Assembly: GCF_011397635.1 (NCBI RefSeq)
Contig: NC_064761.1
Location: 25,957,643-26,021,642 of the forward strand
Length of the DNA: 64,000 nucleotides
Origin: Epinephelus fuscoguttatus
Lineage: Eukaryota > Chordata > Actinopteri > Perciformes > Serranidae
Direction: 5' to 3'
Shown here: positions 12,301-27,300 of the stretch, piece after piece
Layout of the letters: each line of letters opens with the position of its first letter
Numbering within the stretch: the first letter of the stretch is position 1
Notes under the pieces: generated by a model
What the model was told of the DNA's origin: nothing
What the model saw: the letters and a program-made list of their open reading frames with translations, nothing else
Database searches by the model: none
Program-made: the position numbers and the translations under genes

Positions 12301-15300
12301 TGAATAATATGCAAGTATGACACCATGTTACCGAAAACATTACCTGTATGTGTCCATGCTCAGTCAGCAGAGGCTTCTCCTGTTCACCTTTTGTGCCTTT
12401 TCTTAATTTAGTTCTAAAAGAGTGTCCCATGTCCCTTTGCACTGTGTCCTTTTTGTCAAACTGGATCAGATGTTCACATTATTTTATGCATTCTCAGGTT
12501 GATCCTTCCCGGGCTGAAAGAGTGTGCAACAGACGACGATGTGGCTATGCATCTGATCAAGCACACTGAGGACTTTGAGAAGTATCTTCACTACTTGGTG
12601 GGACAAGCACAAGCAGAGGCCTGTGTCACTGACAAGGCTGTCCAGCAGTATTTCAAAGTATTCACAAAATCTGTTTGTATTTAAATATAAACATTTAACA
12701 TGAACATTGTGGAAACTAATGTGACACTCATCTACACTGCTTTTTTGTTCATGGCTTTTCAGGAGTTACTAGAGTCTGGTAAATCTGATGCTCCTGCCAT
12801 GGATGTCCTTACTTTCCTTCAGCGCCCAGTGGAGAGAATTCAAACCTACCAGGCTTTACTGAAGGTCAGCACATATTTTTATTTTGACAAATATGCGTGT
12901 GAAAAATTGATCAATACTGTCAGTGTGACTGTGGTAATGAAATACATACAACACCAAGCACTCAAGCTTGTTCTGCTGTTGCACAAATTGTAGCCTGTCC
13001 TTGAAAGGTGTGACTGAAAGTGAAATCAAAACGTTTTTGGCAGGAGTTCATCAAGAACAAAGCCAAAAGTGGACAGAGCTGCTGTCTTTTGGAGGATGCC
13101 TTCTCCATGGTGTCCTGTCTACCCTGGAGGTCTGACAATCTGCACCAGGTGTCCCTCATCGAGAATTATCCAGCTCCTCTGATTGCCCTGGGCGAACCCG
13201 TGCGACAGGTAACTACAGATAACTGACTGTCTTTAAACCATTAACCTGAGGTTACTGGGAGATTTTAGCAAAAAGGAATATAGCTAGTGGCAGTTTTTGG
13301 CTGTTAGTAAAAGCTGACTGAGTTGAGTTATAACAGTGAGTCTTACTATAACAGACTGTCACTTCTATGACTAAGTTGCAGCACCAATTAAACTGATAAC
13401 ATTGTCCCTCAACACCCAAATTACTTGAGGAGTCATGAGTCCTAAATGTGCACTCTGATAAAAAAAGACTTTATGATCCTCCCTTCCCATCTTCCCTTCA
13501 GGGAGTCTTCACAGTTTGGGAGGAATCGCCAGAAATTAAAACGGCCTCTAGAGGGCATCAGAGACAAGTCTTTCTCTTCAAGGAATGTATCGTACTGTGT
13601 AAACTGAAAAGAGACACCAATATGAACAGTGACACCTTCAGCTTCAAGAACAAAATGAAGGTAAGCTCCATCCTTCTTCTTTCTTACGGTCGGTGAAGCA
13701 ACACCTAAAAGAAACTGTTTAACACCACAGTAGGCCACATGTGATGAAAATTTCATTCTCACTTTTCAATCCACCTAGCTGATGGATGTGGAAATAAAGG
13801 AGACTCTGGGTGGAGATGAGAAGTCTTGGGGGTTGTGGCATGAGCACAGGGGCTCAGTACGGAGGTACACACTGCAGGGACGCTCCACCCTGGTGAAACT
13901 GTCCTGGCTCAAGGATCTGAAGGAGCTACAGCAACGTTTTAGCCTGCCCACCAACAGTAAGTGTTTCTTTGGGAAGGGAAGTGAATTCCAGGTAATGTTT
14001 GATAAGACTGTCAAATCTATACTGTCTATTTTCTATCTATACTATCTAAACTCTTCTGCTGTCGTGTCAGGTCAACTAAAGGTTTAGTCTCTCATCTCTT
14101 GTCCTGTGTTTTTCTCCCAGTTGTTCAGGGTCAAACCTTTTTTATGGAATTGACAAGGCATAGCATTTTCATTAAGTGCTTGGTGAGTGATTTCTGTATT
14201 CCTGTTTGTGTCTATCAAAAGGCCCACCGGTGTTTGCGTCACTGTTGTGTGACTGCACAGCAAAGATTGGACAGACGATCAAACTGACCTGCAAGGTCAC
14301 AGGATCACCAAAACCAACGATCAGCTGGCTCAAAGGTCAGAAACGCTACTACTCACTGTATTGTTTTTCACACTTTGAATACATGCATCATGTGTTTTGG
14401 TTACAATGATGGCTTCATAATGAAAATCTGATGTCCACTTCTTAGATGGCCTTCCTTTAGAAGACGATCCTCGTCACATCATCACAGAGGACCGGTCAGG
14501 CACCTGCTGTCTCATCCTAGACAGCCTCACTGCAGAGGACTCTGGACAGTATGCTTGTTACGCTACCAGCTGTATGGGCAGTGCTGGTACTCTGGCCAAG
14601 GTTGTGGTGCACGGTGAGTCTTTGAGTGCATCTCAACCAATTGAGTGTTGTGATACACCAGAGCAGTGTCTGTATTTTATGGTGAACGTTGTTTATTAAT
14701 GCACTATTACAGAAACACAGGACATCTATACTGTTAAAAATACTTAATTATATTAGTACCATGACCGTCACTGAAATTACTTTTAATGTATTTCTTCTTC
14801 TCTCCAGCTTCACCCAGATTTGTGAGTCGGCTGGAGAGTGCCTGTCTGATAGAAGGCGAGGATATACAGTTCACCTGCTCCACACTTACTGCTCCTTTAC
14901 CACGTATCAGGTATGGAGACGCAGAGCAAAGTACATGCAGTAGGTGCTACATATGTTGACGCGTTGGTCACTGTGTGAGTTGGGTTTACAGGTGGTTGAA
15001 AGATGGCAGAGAGCTGACTGACCAGCAGAAATACCTAATCCAAAATGATGCTCGGAGTGGCATCTTGTGTCTGACGGTCACCAGGGCAACAGAGGCAGAT
15101 ATTGGACAGTATGAGTGTGAGGTATAAAACCCATATCCATAAAGTCTAGAGTGTATGAATAAAGTATCATTGATTTTAGAGATCTCCCATTAAGATGTCA
15201 AATGTTTTGTTATATTTAGCTTTGGAATGAGTTTGGCTGCGTCAAGTGTAAGGCCGGGCTGTGCCCTGCTTACGTGCCACCAATCGAGGACGACCAACCG

Positions 15301-18300
15301 CAGGACTTACCTCCTAAAGGTAGGACAGCCAGAGCTACTGAAGGTAAATATCCTCCACACAGGGTAGAAACCCATGACAGGGTTTTCATGTGGATGCTCC
15401 AAATCTTTGCCAGTTCAGCCGTGTTTGAGAGAGCAATGAAGCACATGCCATTGTCCAGTTTTACTTCAGTTCACCTCACATCTGATCCTGTCATCCTCTC
15501 CTCACTTTCCAACAAACTGCAACAATTTCCACTTTCAACCACTACCATTCATCCATTCTATCCAGTGGATGCCATTTTGAGATTGTACTCACATTTTACT
15601 TTTTTCATTTCACACACACTCACATCATATGTAGTTCCAACTACCATACCAGCTGTCACTTGATCTCCAGGGGCTATGGCACGGACTGCATTGTTTATAT
15701 TGTGGCATTCATGAGCTAAAAGCACCCCTATGCCATTTTTTTTCCATTTATCATTTTTCCATTTCACGTATTGCCATTTGAGTAAAGTGATTACTGGGTT
15801 ACGTAAGGGCAGCATGTGATAACTAATTGATACAATTGTAAGTTCACTCTGCCTGTATCTCAGCTAAATGCAATTATCAGTGGCTAACCCAAACCACCAC
15901 CATGACCAAGTTAAACCCATACCTACACATAACCATCTCTGACCTGATACCTATGCATTACCAATTTTAACCTTTTCTCTTTGGTCTTAAAGATGTTTCA
16001 CCGCTCACTTCATCTGTGCCAAGCACTTTTACTTAAAAGGTGTGAAGGCTAATGTCACAGTCATGAAAAAAAACCTCATGCTTCATACCTAACAACTACA
16101 TCAAATAACCTTCTACTGCCATAACCCTGCAGGATCAGGTGGCTACCATTCAACATAAACACCATACTGTACTTCTCAGCATCCTCACCCATGAAAAGAC
16201 ATCAATACATTTATTGTATGGAATGTTTTTGTGTTTTCCATCATGTTTTCACTTTCCACAGAGGGCATGGATTAGGACAGACTAGATCAGTACAATCAGG
16301 AGAGATGGGTAAATGTAGTAAATATAGTTGTTCAAGACAGATTAGAATTATGGGATGATGATTCGACAGAAAGACTTTGGTGCTTATACTTGACAGAGAA
16401 ATTTTTTAAGTGAAAGTGCAGACGCTGGTGGTGGCTGTGGCTGCTGACTCTGCCGAGGCTGATGAAGCTAATGAAACTGTAAAGACTAGGCTGTGATGAG
16501 AAGATGGAGGATGCACACAACAGCAGCATGAATGTACTTAAGGCAGAGAGAAAACCATATTTTAAAAGACAGCAGCAAGATGATAGGCTGACGGTGAAGG
16601 TGTGTCGCTGTGCTGTTGCTTAAATGTGATCAGCTGAGCAAGCAATTGTGAGTGAGCATGCCTACAAGGAGTGAATGGCAGATGATATGAGAAACAAATT
16701 ACAGGTCTAAGCATGCAAAAGTATAATCGTCCTGATTGAACTTTTACTAGAGCTTCATTTTTCGATAACAAGTACCACTATTGCTTTCCGATATTATGTA
16801 GAAATTTGTGTTAGCAAGTATTTATTTACCTCTGTTACAGTCATCAAAAATCAAAGTAGTATAATACAGTAAAATGGGATTCAGCCAACTTCAATAGAGT
16901 TATTAGATGTTGATGAAAATTCAGTTTGTTATACTGTAAGTTTGACTTACAATATTCTTTACATGGACTATAAAGTGATATTTTTCTGGATTTTTGTCAC
17001 CACTTCATGTTTTCCCTTCCATTGTCAGTAACCTACATGTTTTTCCATCCTCCCTCTACTATTCCCAAAGAAGGACCTTCCTCACATGGACCGTTCCATG
17101 TAAGTCATCATTGTCATGATAACAAATAACCACTCAACATTCCCCTTTCTCCTCTTGCCAACGCATGCCCAGCTAACTCTTCACTCCTACGAACACAAGA
17201 TGGTCATGTGCTGGGCAGGTGTTCCCTTTACCTCCATGCAGGAGTGGGCTCATGCTCATGTCCTGTTGAAGTGTTGGGTTAGTGGGGTTAAACCCTCACA
17301 TACTGAGGTAAGAAATGCATAAATACTGTTCCTGGTGCGTAAGGTAATGTACTCTCACTTCTTTTTCCAATGATTCAGTATACATAAAGTACAGTCAAGA
17401 AAAAAATATAATTCCTTCAAATATATTTGAAGAATTATTGTAAGTGTTTTATGTTTAAATTCCTACTGAGTGGTATTTTGGTTTTCATAGATGCAGACTC
17501 AGAGGGCTGGTCCACTGCCTTTGTGAAGAAATGGCTACAGACTGATTTCAGCCCCACCTCTATTGCTAAGATGCTCTTCCCCCCTGAACACCCTGAACAG
17601 TAAGTTTAGTGACACCATTGTTGTTGTATTAACCCTCCCCTCCATCCTTTGAATTAAACAGGCATCAGCCTCAACCTCATATACTTTGTCTATGTTAGGT
17701 TGATTTAATAATTAGTTAGAACGGGGTGGTAAAAGAGTAAAAATGTAACATGTAGAATCCATAAAATGTTTCTGTCTCACACAGGTCCTATGGGTGAAAC
17801 TCTTCTCTAGTCACAAGCACGCATTTGTCCATTGAAATTTGTGTAAAAGTAGCCGGCCAATCAGGACATACCTACCGGAATATTTGTGGGTCCCTTTAGT
17901 GAGCTCCACCCGCTGTACCCATAGAGTCCAGTAGATGGCTGATGATATTGTAACCCTAGTAATATTAGCACAGGCAGAGCCCTCTACCTAGGGGCTCTAT
18001 CGCTCCTACACCTCTTGCTGAAGAGGTTGCGGGATTCCATCGTCATTATTCTGCTCCTATACGATGGGCTCTGCACATATTCGAATAGGCACATCCTGAT
18101 TGGCCGGCTACATTTATGTAAATTTGAGTAGGCAAATGCATACTCGTGAATGGAGGAAAGTATTACCCATAGAGTCCAGTTGAGGGCTCAGCTGGTGTAA
18201 ATAGAACTAGGGTTACAACACTGTAACCTCCCTTTGGTGAAGAGATAATTCTTTCCCCTGAACTTACCAGTAATATTTAGTACTGACCTTTCCATTCATC

Positions 18301-21300
18301 TTGCCTTTGTCTCCAGAGCTGTAGTGGGTGGTACTGAAGAAGCCGTTCCTGTCTCGACATCCATGGAGCAGGTGGCACAGCAGCCTCCGTGCTACCCAGA
18401 GGAAGAGGAGGAGATCTACATCTCAGAGCAAATGCAGGAAATTACAGATGGTATTATTGTCTCTTTAACATAAGAGTTTGACTTCTGTCAAACTTTGTGT
18501 GATTACTAACTTATCTTATCTCCTGTGCAGCTCCTCCATCCATCCAGGTACCTGCTGAGGACCTGTGTGTAGAGCCCGGCCAACGAGCTACATTTACCGC
18601 CATCATCACAGGACGACCTGCTCCCAACATACAGTGGTATAAGGTAGGAGCGCTGTAGACCAGAGGTTTTACCTAAAGGGTTGGTTGCATTAAAATCTTT
18701 GGGTTTTGAGTTGAGTTGTAACATGTTTTAGGGGAAAACTATATTTCTGCCATATAAGTTACCTTTATTTTTACTGTCTTTGTGGATCTATGTTTAACCA
18801 GGTAAACATACCGAAATTAATATTGTCACTCACTGCCCCCTCTGAGAATGGAGCATAAAAGATTTTGGGGGTTAAACCTCCACCCTTGATAGGTCACAGA
18901 GGTCACAGGATAGCATTACATTGTTTGAAGGGGTCACAAGATGAAAGTTTGACCAGAATTTGAAGACCTGGTAGCTTTCCCTATTAAAACTCTACTCGCT
19001 CTGTGATTGGAGGATGGAGAGGAGCTTGCAGCCAATGAGAATGTGGAGATTGCGCAGCATGGTGCCCGCTGTTCACTGACAATAGTGTGCCCAGAGGGTG
19101 AGGACAGCGGCATATACACCTGCTTAGCCTACAGTGACTCTGGCCATGACTCATGCCACGCTGAGCTGACAGTGGAGGAAGGTAAGACAGCAACACCGCT
19201 GTCGTGCATCATTATTATAGTTCAGTACAGTTCAGCAGTGTAGCTTCGATGTAAAGATTGTTGGTGGTGGATCTGTTTTATTTATGTTTTGTTTTCTACA
19301 CAGGTCCTCTGGAGTGTCAGGAGAGAGAGGTGGAGCTGGGGAAGAGAAGGAAGTTATTCTCTGTCTATGATGTCCATGAGGAAATTGGAAGGTGAAACTG
19401 TACTTTATATTGTAGTATCCAGCTGGCCCATGAGCCCTGTTAAAATCGAATATGACCCCATCATCTCTCTGTGCTTCAGGGGAACCTTCGGGGTGGTGAA
19501 GCGTGTAATCCACAGACGAACAGGTGAAGTGTTTGCCGCCAAGTTTCTGCCTCTGCGGAGCAGCACTCGGACCAGGGCCTTCCAGGAGAGGGACCTGCTG
19601 TCCCGTCTGGCTCACCCCAGAGTAGCTTGTTTGCTGGACTTTTTTTGTACCAGACGCACTCTGGTGCTGATCACAGAGATGTATCCTTGCTGTTAAATGC
19701 TGCAGTATAATCACTCTTTATTCCACACAGTGGGTTGTTGAGTTTGAGTTCTTTAACACTTTTTCTAGCTGCTGTTGTCATGGACTTCTGGACCATTTAT
19801 TACTGAAAGGATCCGTCCCAGAGAGAGAGGTACAAGCTTGCATTTCTCCGTGACAAAATTATTTTTATCTTGTAAATATTATGAACGGCTGTTGACTAAT
19901 ATTCTACATTTTATTTCAGGTTCAGTCATACATCCAGCAGATCCTTGAAGGAGTCGGTCACATTCACTGCATGAACATTCTGCATCTGGACATTAAAGTG
20001 AGATTTTCAGTCCAGTCAATACTGCATTGTTGACTGTCTTTTTTTATTTGCAGTTCCTAACTGCGTTTTTATTTATACTCCCTTCAGCCTGATAATATCC
20101 TGATGGTGTATCCACCCAGAGATGAGATCAAGATCTGTGACTTTGGCTTCTGCCAAGAAATAGACACATCTAGACACCAGTATAGCATGTTCGGTACACC
20201 AGAGTTTATTGCCCCTGAAATCGTTCACCAAGAACCAGTCACTGTGGCCACTGATATTTGGTGAGTTTAACTACTAATTTTGGTAACTGAGACTTGCATC
20301 AGAAGGAATTTACAGATGTTTTTTGTGTGTTTTTTTTATTATGTGTAATGTAATGTCCAGATCTGTCCCTCTAGTGTTACAAGGAGATTTAAATGAAAGC
20401 GAAAAATGACTGTGTACAAAAACTTAACATTAATATCTCTTATTCTCTCTGCTAGGTCTGTAGGTGTTATAGCCTATTTATGGTATGTATGACTGAACTT
20501 TTAATATTATTCCCAAACTCTCAAACAGTTTATCAATAAGCTGAGAATATCATCTGAGTTTCTGTTGATTATTTACATCATGGTTTATCTTTCTCTTGAC
20601 AGTCTCATGTGTCGATGCCCTTTTGTGGGCGAGACGGACCGTGCTACACTGCTGAGGGTGGGAGAGGGGACCCTGAACTGGGATGCCCCTGATGTGATGC
20701 GCAGGAGCCCTGAGGCCCAGAACTTTCTCCACATGCTCCTGCAGCCAGATCCAGAGTAGGGAACTTGTTTTATTATTGCTCACACCGCCACATCAATCCA
20801 GTCTCTCAGAGTCATTGAGGTTATTTTCCAAACTTTGTTTAAATGAAACAAAGTCCCATTTAATGGGACAAATCAGCATAAAGAGACATCTTTGCCACAG
20901 TGATATCCTACTCCTACTACTGCTACTACTACTACTATTATCCTATGAATTTGCACCCCACAAATGATGTTACATCCTTAAGTTACAGAGGTTATTTAGG
21001 CAATAAAAGTTACTGTGGTTAGGTTTAGGAAAAGAAACACAATGAGGACTTACCTTAAAATGACTCCCAAGTTGACATGGGTCCAAACATGTGACTCCAG
21101 GAAAAGTCCCGGGCGAAAGTCTATTTTTTTGTGACCCATCCACTACTCCAAACTGCCTCTTTACAGGGCCTCAGGACTGCTTTCTTGTTTACTGCCACCA
21201 GCGCTTTAATCATGTGATTGCAGCCTTTCTAAATATATAAAAAACTTGTGAAAACAGCTAGGTGGTTTCATGGTGCAACATAACACATGTCTGACCACTA

Positions 21301-24300
21301 CCAATTTACCTTTACCCCTCTAGGAAACGACCATCTGCCTTTGAGTGCTTGAGCCATGAATGGCTCCAGGTGAGAGGAAATACAGCACAATAAGTGTTTA
21401 AATCAAATATACTACTGTAACTTAAGAACACAACTTACCACCCAAATCTTTGTCTCCGTGTTCACAGGATGAACATGCAGGAGAAGATACTGATGAAATC
21501 AACACAAAGACTTTGAAAATGTTCATCTCGAAAAGGAAATGGCAGGTGAGTTACTTGTCTTCATTTAAACCACAACCGTTAGAGAAAAACTGAAGCTCTT
21601 ACTGATTTCTTGTGATGCTGACAGTTTTGATGTTTAATATGATTACATATCAAAATCTGTCTTCACCAGTATCTTTCCCATCTCTTCCCAGCGCTCTTTG
21701 ACCTGCATTGGGTCAGTCCTCACATTGAGGCATATCCCTGAGCTGCTGGACGCTCCTCTCAGAGAGACCGCAGTGACAGTGCCCCGCGAGCCTCAGGAAC
21801 ACAGCAGCACCTCTCCGAGCAGTGGCTCCTCGTCTGAGTATGACGAAGCTGACTCTTGGGACTTTTTCCAGCACTACAGCCCGACTGAGGAGGAGGAGGA
21901 GGAAACCGAGGAGGACTATGATCCTTTAATGGAGAGAGCGCAAATCCCTGACTCTTTCGCCAAACTCCACCTGGATGCAGAGGAGGAGGAGGAAGTAACA
22001 TTAGGGGAGGAAGAGGATGGGGAGATGGTAGGAAGAAGGAGTGTACTAGAGCGGAGTGTGAGCAGGCAGTCAGTTGCGTCATCGGATGTGTCGTCCCAAC
22101 AGACTCCTCAGAGGGAGCGAAGGTTCAGCAAGGACAGTAATCAATCTCTCTACCTGTCTGATGGGGACGAGGGTTCAGGGAGTGATGGAGGTCGTATTCC
22201 TCGTGGCAGCGTCATCCGAAGCACTTTCTACAGCACCTCCCATCAGCTTTCACCCATGTCTGCCAGACACATGACATTACGGGACAAATTCCAGGCCAAA
22301 AAGCAGGAGAGAGGCCGCAAACCACTCCGCAGAAGCTTTTCAGGACGTCTCAATGAGCCACTTATTGAATATGTGGAGGATGAGACGGAGACAAATCGTG
22401 GCCAGAGACGAGTATCTGTCCAGCCCACGATGCAGAAGTCCTGCTCCTTTGACAGTGGTGTTAGCCTCGCCCACACCAATGCCCCCCCTCACAGGAGGAG
22501 CAGGTCTCTTGATGAGTATTCTAGACGATCTCCCAGCTCACCCGAGCGCACAAAGTCAGGGGAAGAAGAAGGCTCTCAAAGTCTGAAGGAAGATTTCACA
22601 GACGATGAAGTGGCTGGAAGAAACTTGTTGGCTATCCCGAGCCCTCGGCGACCCACAAGAAGAGGAGGTTCCGTCTCTCCAACACTGCCGAGTGGATCTT
22701 CTGCTCCCACAAACGTCCTTGCTGGAGACAGAATGAGCCCCAGGCTGGATCAGGAGCAGGCAGCAGGTGACACCTTTGCTGGCTCCCAGGGGTCCCTGGC
22801 TGAGTCGTCTATTTTGGAGCATGAGGGTTCTGAGTCGTCAAGTCGACCTGGCTCCTACGAGGAGCTGAGTCATGGCCATCTCAGAGGGAGATACAGATCA
22901 GGAGAGAGTGAAGGGTATGATGATCAGGGAGAGCCTCTGATTTCAAAATCCCCATGTTCATTCCAAGAAGTCAAACCCAGAAGCTCATTTCCCCAAGCAC
23001 CGCCGCGTAACCGCACCCGCTCCAACCCCAACCTGTCCACCAACAGCAGAGGTCAGCTGGGGACCCCACTAACAGCGAGCCCCTGTCCCAGCCTCTCCTC
23101 TCTGCAAGCTCCAGAGAGGCCTCCCAGAGCCAAGGACAAGAAAGGCGGTGGTGGCCTCCAGAGGCACGCATCAGCTCCAGCCCTCGAAGCTCGGCCACCC
23201 ACAGGAAGGTCGCCCAAGCTGGGACTGCTGAGGATCTTCCGCAGGCAGTCCTGGACCGGCCACTCGTACTCCCAGCTGGACGAGGCAGAGTTAGGACCCA
23301 CACTGGGGGAGATCATGAAGCCAGATACTCCCACCATGTCTCTGAGGAAGAAAATGAGAGCTTCAGCCTCCAGCCTGACCAAGCTGTTCTCAAAGTCTTT
23401 TAGTAAGGAGGACGTGAGTAAAGGAGGTGAGCTATTACAAATTACACTAATTTTTATTCTGTCAAGCAGCAGATTTGAGTGTCATTTAATCCAAGCTAAT
23501 GCTTTTTTCCTTTTGGTGTTGTGTGTCTTTTATAACAGGGCCAATAGTAAAGGGAGCACCTCCCATCCCACCTGAAAGGCATCGCAGCAGTGGTCTAGAG
23601 AGCCCAAAAAAGAGGACGTCCAAACTGTTGCCTTCACTTAAGATACCTGCGTTCAGAAAGTCAAAAGGTAGTAAATACGCTACAGGGATCAGGAATACTC
23701 AACTTGCTTTGTCCCAGGGCCACTTTTGCAAAATGGCTGGAGGCCAGGGCCAGTTAATAAACAAACACTAATAATTAATATATACATAATTAGCCTGGAC
23801 CTCTGTTGGTAGTCTGGGGGATTCTTCCCTGGCCATTTTTAGAAAATGGTCAGCCTGCCCCCCAGCACCTTGTCACTGGCTGTGTATGTTTGTTCTACTC
23901 CATGTATTTCCAGATCTGCTAGTTCGTCCCAACAAGGCTGAAGTTTTCCAGTTAGATGGAGGTGGAGTCCTACTGGTTTGGAAACCAGTCCAGTCCAGTG
24001 ACCCTGTCACTTATTGTGTGCAGTATTGTACAGATGGTGAGTTCACAGAGGTGATACAGGAGCACAGGCATTCAATTGGAGCTTTCTTTGTGTTAAAAAG
24101 AAACCAAATTAGTTGTTTATGTTTGTCAAATTTGATTGTCCCTAATACTGAAACATAAAATGTAATCTATTTGGCCACATGGACAAAATGTAGACACAGT
24201 CTGATAGAACTCAAAATAGTGCATCGCCGATATTACTCCAAAGACAGATTAGATAAGATTTTCCCTGATATTATTCATATCCTGACAAATGTATTTAAAT

Positions 24301-27300
24301 ATAAACACACTTTTTCTTTTGCATCTTGCCAACTTACACTGACAACTCTTCAGTAAGTCTTTATTCAGTATTTATCTACTTTCAAACTGACCTTGACAAT
24401 CATTTTATTTTCTACCGTGCAACATCACTAATATCACTGTTGCTTTAATCTACTGCCAGAGCGTTATAATGTGCAGAGGTTGTGGATTTCACAGTAAAAC
24501 CCATGTGCCTCCTGTGCCTCCTCAGGTGGGGAGTGGACGGTCCTGTCAGAGGAGGTGACTGACAGCAGCTATGTGGTGAAGGACTTACCCAGAGGAGCTT
24601 CTTACGTGTTCAGGATCGGCAGCATCACTAAGACAGGAGCAGGACCTTTCAGTGATGCTTCAGCACCTGTTGCTATGGCTACTCAGCCTGAGGGTGAGAG
24701 AAATACTCGCAAACTCAATGCTGCATGTTTGCTGTTGTACATGTGTGATCTGATTTGTTTATTTTTCCACATTTTACAGTTTGTTTTTAATCTGAGGCCA
24801 TTGTTTGCACATGTAGCAGGGATTTATCTCACTGGTTTGGTGTTTCAGTGTTTAACCTGTATTTACTCTGTTGTACAGAGACTCACATTCCTCTGATCCA
24901 GACTGAGTCACTGGGGTCAAAGGTCACTGGGTCAGAACAACAGACAGCTCATAAGAACTTCAGTTTCCTCTCTGAGATCAACAGGTGGGATTTTTGAGTA
25001 GAAGCTGCAATTTTTGAGCAAAACTATCTTGTAAAATGTAACTGTTTTGAATTTACTGTAGTATCTACTTTTGTTTGTTTGATTGCACACAGTGTTTGTT
25101 TAGGTTTTATTTTGAAATATAGGTGTGACTTTTCAAGTTTCTTGATTTTGATATTTCTGAAATAAACCTCATATTTTGTGCTGATATTAAATATTTTTAA
25201 TTTTTGTCCTTTTATATGTATATTAAAAAAATCAAGTATTTTCCAACAGACTTAAATTGTTGAGGTTCGGATTAGAGTCTTTAAGGAAGACAAACACTTC
25301 TGTGGCATGTAGACCTTCATCCAGTATTTACCTGCTTATTCAGTGTCACAGGGGACTGGAACCAGCTCCAGGATGCATTAGTAAAAGCATAGTCTCATCA
25401 TGTTCCTCCCACTTTCTCTTTCACAGCCTTGCTCTGTACCTTTTTTGTGTTGTTCTCTCTCAGGGGTCGTTTCAGCGTAATTACCCTGTGCAGGGATGTT
25501 GAGACCAGCCAGGTGTTTGCTGCCAAGATCACCCCTTACCAGGCAGAGCAGAGACAGTTGGTGCTGAGGGAATACCAGCTGCTGAAGAGGCTTCATCACA
25601 CTCACCTGGTGCAGCTGCACGCTGCCTTTTTCACCCCCCGCTACCTGGTGTTGGTGGAGGAGCTCTGTCCCGGCAAGGAGCTGCTCCACAGTCTGGCAAT
25701 GAGGTAAAGGAAGGCTTGAGAAATGTGAGCCAAATTATGAATGACCACAACAAGAAGAGGTCCCTGAGCATACTGTCATGGATATGCACAAAAGAAAATA
25801 GGCTGACGAGTTGAGTTTGCAAGTTTAGTTAAGCTGCAGACAGACCGATACACACACACAAGCACACATAATACTACATGGATGTTCCCCTCCAGGGCCT
25901 CTGTAAAAAAATCTGCTGCTCATTACCTTCTCCAGGGAGGTAATATAAATATAAATGCTATAAATATCTTCCCGTTTTCCATCAGACTATGTCAACGTGG
26001 TTATTTTGTGCAACCATTTGAGACAGTCCCTCACATACTGTAAATCTTCAGAAACCTGTTCTATTGTGTTCTCGCCCTTTCAGGGATCTGTACGCAGAGA
26101 GTCATGTTGGCGAGCTGCTGGTTCAGATTCTGAGCGCAGTTGACTACCTCCACAGCCGTCGAGTCATCCACCTGGACCTGAAGTCTGACAACATGCTGGT
26201 GGATGACTGTAACCACCTGAAGATAGTTGACTTGGGCTCGGCTCTGTCCTACACACCCGGTCAGCCTCTCATCGTTGAGCACATCCACGGCCTGTCGGAG
26301 AGCAAAGGTACCGATGTATTGCCAGTTTGATTTCAAAAGGCAAACTACAGCGTGAAAGATTTTGATGCTCGCATTGTTGTAGATTCTTCTAGTGTACTAA
26401 ACCTTTGACTGTCATGGCCTCCAACAGACCGCCGCAGCAAAGGTACAAACTCTTTAAGGGAGGACGGATTGATGGATGGAAATAACTCAGCCTAACTTCA
26501 TCCACCTCAGCTGATCCTAGCTACCATAGCCTAACAAACCCAAGTCCATTTTCTATCTTTTTTTAATCCATTTTTTTTCTGGTTTGAATCATTTTCTTGA
26601 TTCAGAAAATGAAGCATGTGAGTGAATTTGGCACTGCCAGTAACAGCACAACTCTTTACGAACAATATCCTGTTTCTGTCTGTTTGTCAGTTTATATTGT
26701 CCTTCCTAAAGCTCCGGAAATCCTGGAAGGTCAAGGTGTCGGGCCTGAAACGGACATCTGGGCTATTGGAGTTCTGTCCTTTATCATGTAAGTATGGAGA
26801 TACAGGTGGATACAGCGTTCCCAAATGGTTATATTGTTGATGCAGCTGCTGGAAATACAATCTTAACGACCAACGACACAGGAAACACTGCATTTTATTT
26901 TCCACAGTTACTTCTGGATTCTGTTAATCCACCATCCGCCATTTCTGCCACTGGGGTAGTAACCAGAAAGAACTTCCCATGATACTTTTTGTTAACTGGG
27001 CGTAAGCTACCAATAGCTACGGGGAAGCAGAAGCGCTATCCTCCTCCTCTTTGGGTCACGTAGTGGTTGATGCAGTTCCTTTGCGCTGTAAATTAAGCCC
27101 TCATTTTCCTGAAAGATCGTACCCTGTCGCAGACAGAATTGCATATTGAAAGCCAGGCTTATGGGAGATCAATCCAAACACAGGCAGTGTGATTGCTCTA
27201 CTGCCATTTGTTATATACTGGCACTTAGTCCAGACGAAAGGAGGGAGAATACACAAAAAGACGATGGTCAAACATAAGGGAGGAAACACTTGTTTGTTTG

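Noticed and set aside
15274..15663. Long frame running on from an obscn Ig exon
   Set aside because: The first part is exon; beyond the donor at 15320 the translation has no domain and the next true exon is in frame from 15319.
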